DNA from: Promethearchaeota archaeon | GTDB lineage: Archaea; Asgardarchaeota; Lokiarchaeia; Sigynarchaeales; MK-D1 | Direction of reading: 5' to 3' | Assembly (NCBI GenBank): GCA_016839385.1 | Contig: JAEOUK010000363.1 | Span: forward strand, 1 to 13,617 | DNA length: 13,617 nt | Shown: positions 12,713 through 13,617 of the stretch, piece after piece | Layout of the letters: each line of letters starts with the position of its first letter | Numbering within the stretch: the stretch's first letter is position 1 | Translations under genes and position numbers: made by a program | The notes under the pieces: generated by a model | Told to the model about the DNA's origin: nothing | Database searches by the model: none | The model's input: the letters and a program-made list of their open reading frames with translations, nothing else

Positions 12713-13617
12713 ATGGAACGTCAAAAATTACCTGCTGATGAGAAGAGAGATTGGATAATAAAAGCAGAAGAAGAAACCGATTTTAAATATGGGTGTATTC
12801 CTGAAAATAGAGAACCCCTATCCACATACATGAATTATGGAATTATTAATTTGGATAAACCAGCCGGACCAACTTCTCATGAAGTTGTAACATGGGTTAA
12901 AAAAATTCTACATCTAGAGAAAACGGGTCACGGAGGAACACTAGATCCCAAAGTCACTGGAGTTCTTCCAGTCGCGTTAGGAGATGCCACTAAAATTAGC
13001 TCCGCACTATTAAGTGCAGGTAAAGAATATGTTTGCGTTATTAAATTTCATGATAACATCGAACCAGAGAAAGTAAAAGGATTATTGAACACCTTTACGA
13101 CTGATATATGGCAACGTCCTCCAATAAAATCTGCTGTTGCACGAGTACTTAGAAAACGTAGAATATATTATACAGACATTCTTGAAACTCAAGAACGATA
13201 TACGCTTTTTCGAGTCGGGTGTGAAGCAGGAACTTATATACGAAAACTTTGTTTTGATATAGGAGAGGTCGCACTTTGTGGAGCAAATATGGCGGAATTA
13301 CGAAGAACTCGCGCTGGTTTATTCAAGGAAGATACATTAGTTACCTTACAAGATCTAAACGATGCATATTACATCTACACAGAAGAAGGAGATGGATCTT
13401 ATTTACGAAATCTTATTCAGCCTATGGAGAAAGCAGTAGAACACATGAAAATGATAGTCGTACGAGATACTGCAGTAGACGCAATTTGTCATGGAGCCAA
13501 TCTTGCTGCTAATGGTGTGTTGCGTCTTCATTCTGATATAATTAAGGGAGATAAAGTAGCTCTTATGACCCAAAAAGGAGAATTAATTGCATTTGCTAAT
13601 ACACTCCAATCTGCAAT
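12713..13617 (+). CDS. cbf5: tRNA/rRNA pseudouridine synthase Cbf5 (TruB family), cut by the window edge
   Basis: The catalytic subunit of archaeal H/ACA ribonucleoproteins, isomerising uridines in rRNA under guide RNAs and able to make Psi55 in tRNA. The visible 301 residues start with the archaeal/eukaryotic N-terminal extension (DWIIKAEEETDFKYG, PENREPLSTYMNYGIINLDKP), then the TruB core: HGGTLDPKVTGVLPVALGDATK at about 73-94 with catalytic Asp78, AGKEYVCVIKFH, QRPPIKSAVARVLRKRRIYY, then the GTYIRKLCFDIG and RRTRAGLF motifs. The C-terminal PUA domain begins near MIVVRDTAVDAICHGANLA and continues to the edge, so the last tens of residues and the stop are missing. AGGATAGG gives the ribosome binding site for the ATG at 12713. 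Function is secure; partners Nop10, Gar1 and L7Ae are not in the window. Confidence 0.96.
   Translation, partial: MERQKLPADEKRDWIIKAEEETDFKYGCIPENREPLSTYMNYGIINLDKPAGPTSHEVVTWVKKILHLEKTGHGGTLDPKVTGVLPVALGDATKISSALLSAGKEYVCVIKFHDNIEPEKVKGLLNTFTTDIWQRPPIKSAVARVLRKRRIYYTDILETQERYTLFRVGCEAGTYIRKLCFDIGEVALCGANMAELRRTRAGLFKEDTLVTLQDLNDAYYIYTEEGDGSYLRNLIQPMEKAVEHMKMIVVRDTAVDAICHGANLAANGVLRLHSDIIKGDKVALMTQKGELIAFANTLQSA

Noticed and set aside
13276..13512. Arg/Ser-rich 78-residue plus-strand frame
   Set aside because: A shadow of cbf5; the conserved TruB and PUA motifs run through in the other frame.
1..13617. CRISPR array, insertion sequence, prophage or transfer island
   Set aside because: No direct repeat array, transposase, integrase or compositional break was found; the content is mainly core archaeal genes.

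Overview
The window is a gene-dense, AT-rich piece of an archaeal chromosome. The markers are archaeal: RNA polymerase subunit Rpo6, proteasome alpha, SBDS, the exosome set Rrp4-Rrp41-Rrp42, ribosomal protein eL43 (L37Ae), KEOPS subunit Pcc1, prefoldin beta and Cbf5. A Rab/Ras-like small GTPase, a long coiled-coil zinc-ribbon protein and a possible profilin- or roadblock-like small protein point to an Asgard-type archaeon, perhaps Heimdallarchaeia-like. That placement is inference from content, not from a phylogeny.

Layout. 1-2920 is a mixed left arm: rpo6 (+), an FGGY carbohydrate kinase (-), a small MazG-tail-like protein (+) and an unknown zinc-ribbon protein (-). 2975-3047 is tRNA-Val(UAC) on the minus strand. 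3137-4425 holds a divergent pair, a DUF2110-like S1-containing protein (-) and a 128-residue profilin/roadblock-like protein (+). 4595-9855 is the core: psmA, SBDS, rrp4, rrp41, rrp42, a T-tract terminator, then eL43, pcc1 and pfdB. This is a version of the known archaeal exosome-proteasome superoperon. 9954-11000 is a Gfo/Idh/MocA oxidoreductase, converging on the small GTPase (-, 11002-11559). The GTPase diverges from the coiled-coil zinc-ribbon gene (11716-12588). cbf5 starts at 12713 and runs off the right edge.

The core genes link RNA decay and processing (exosome), ribosome maturation (SBDS, eL43, Cbf5), tRNA modification (Pcc1), protein folding (prefoldin) and proteolysis (proteasome). 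Start codons are often preceded by GGTGA- or GAGG-type Shine-Dalgarno sequences, and several upstream-extended GTG/TTG starts were rejected on that ground.

The main points for a second look are: an SBDS gene broken into two frames exactly at a run of 12 A; a divergent small GTPase / coiled-coil zinc-ribbon pair, the GTPase having unusual P-loop and G3 residues; an arginine-glycine insertion in Rrp4 and a charged tail on Rrp41; a YDQ instead of YDR gate motif in the proteasome alpha subunit; and three small or unknown proteins. All intergenic gaps are shorter than 300 bases; the longest, 4426-4594, holds the psmA promoter and an imperfect hairpin.
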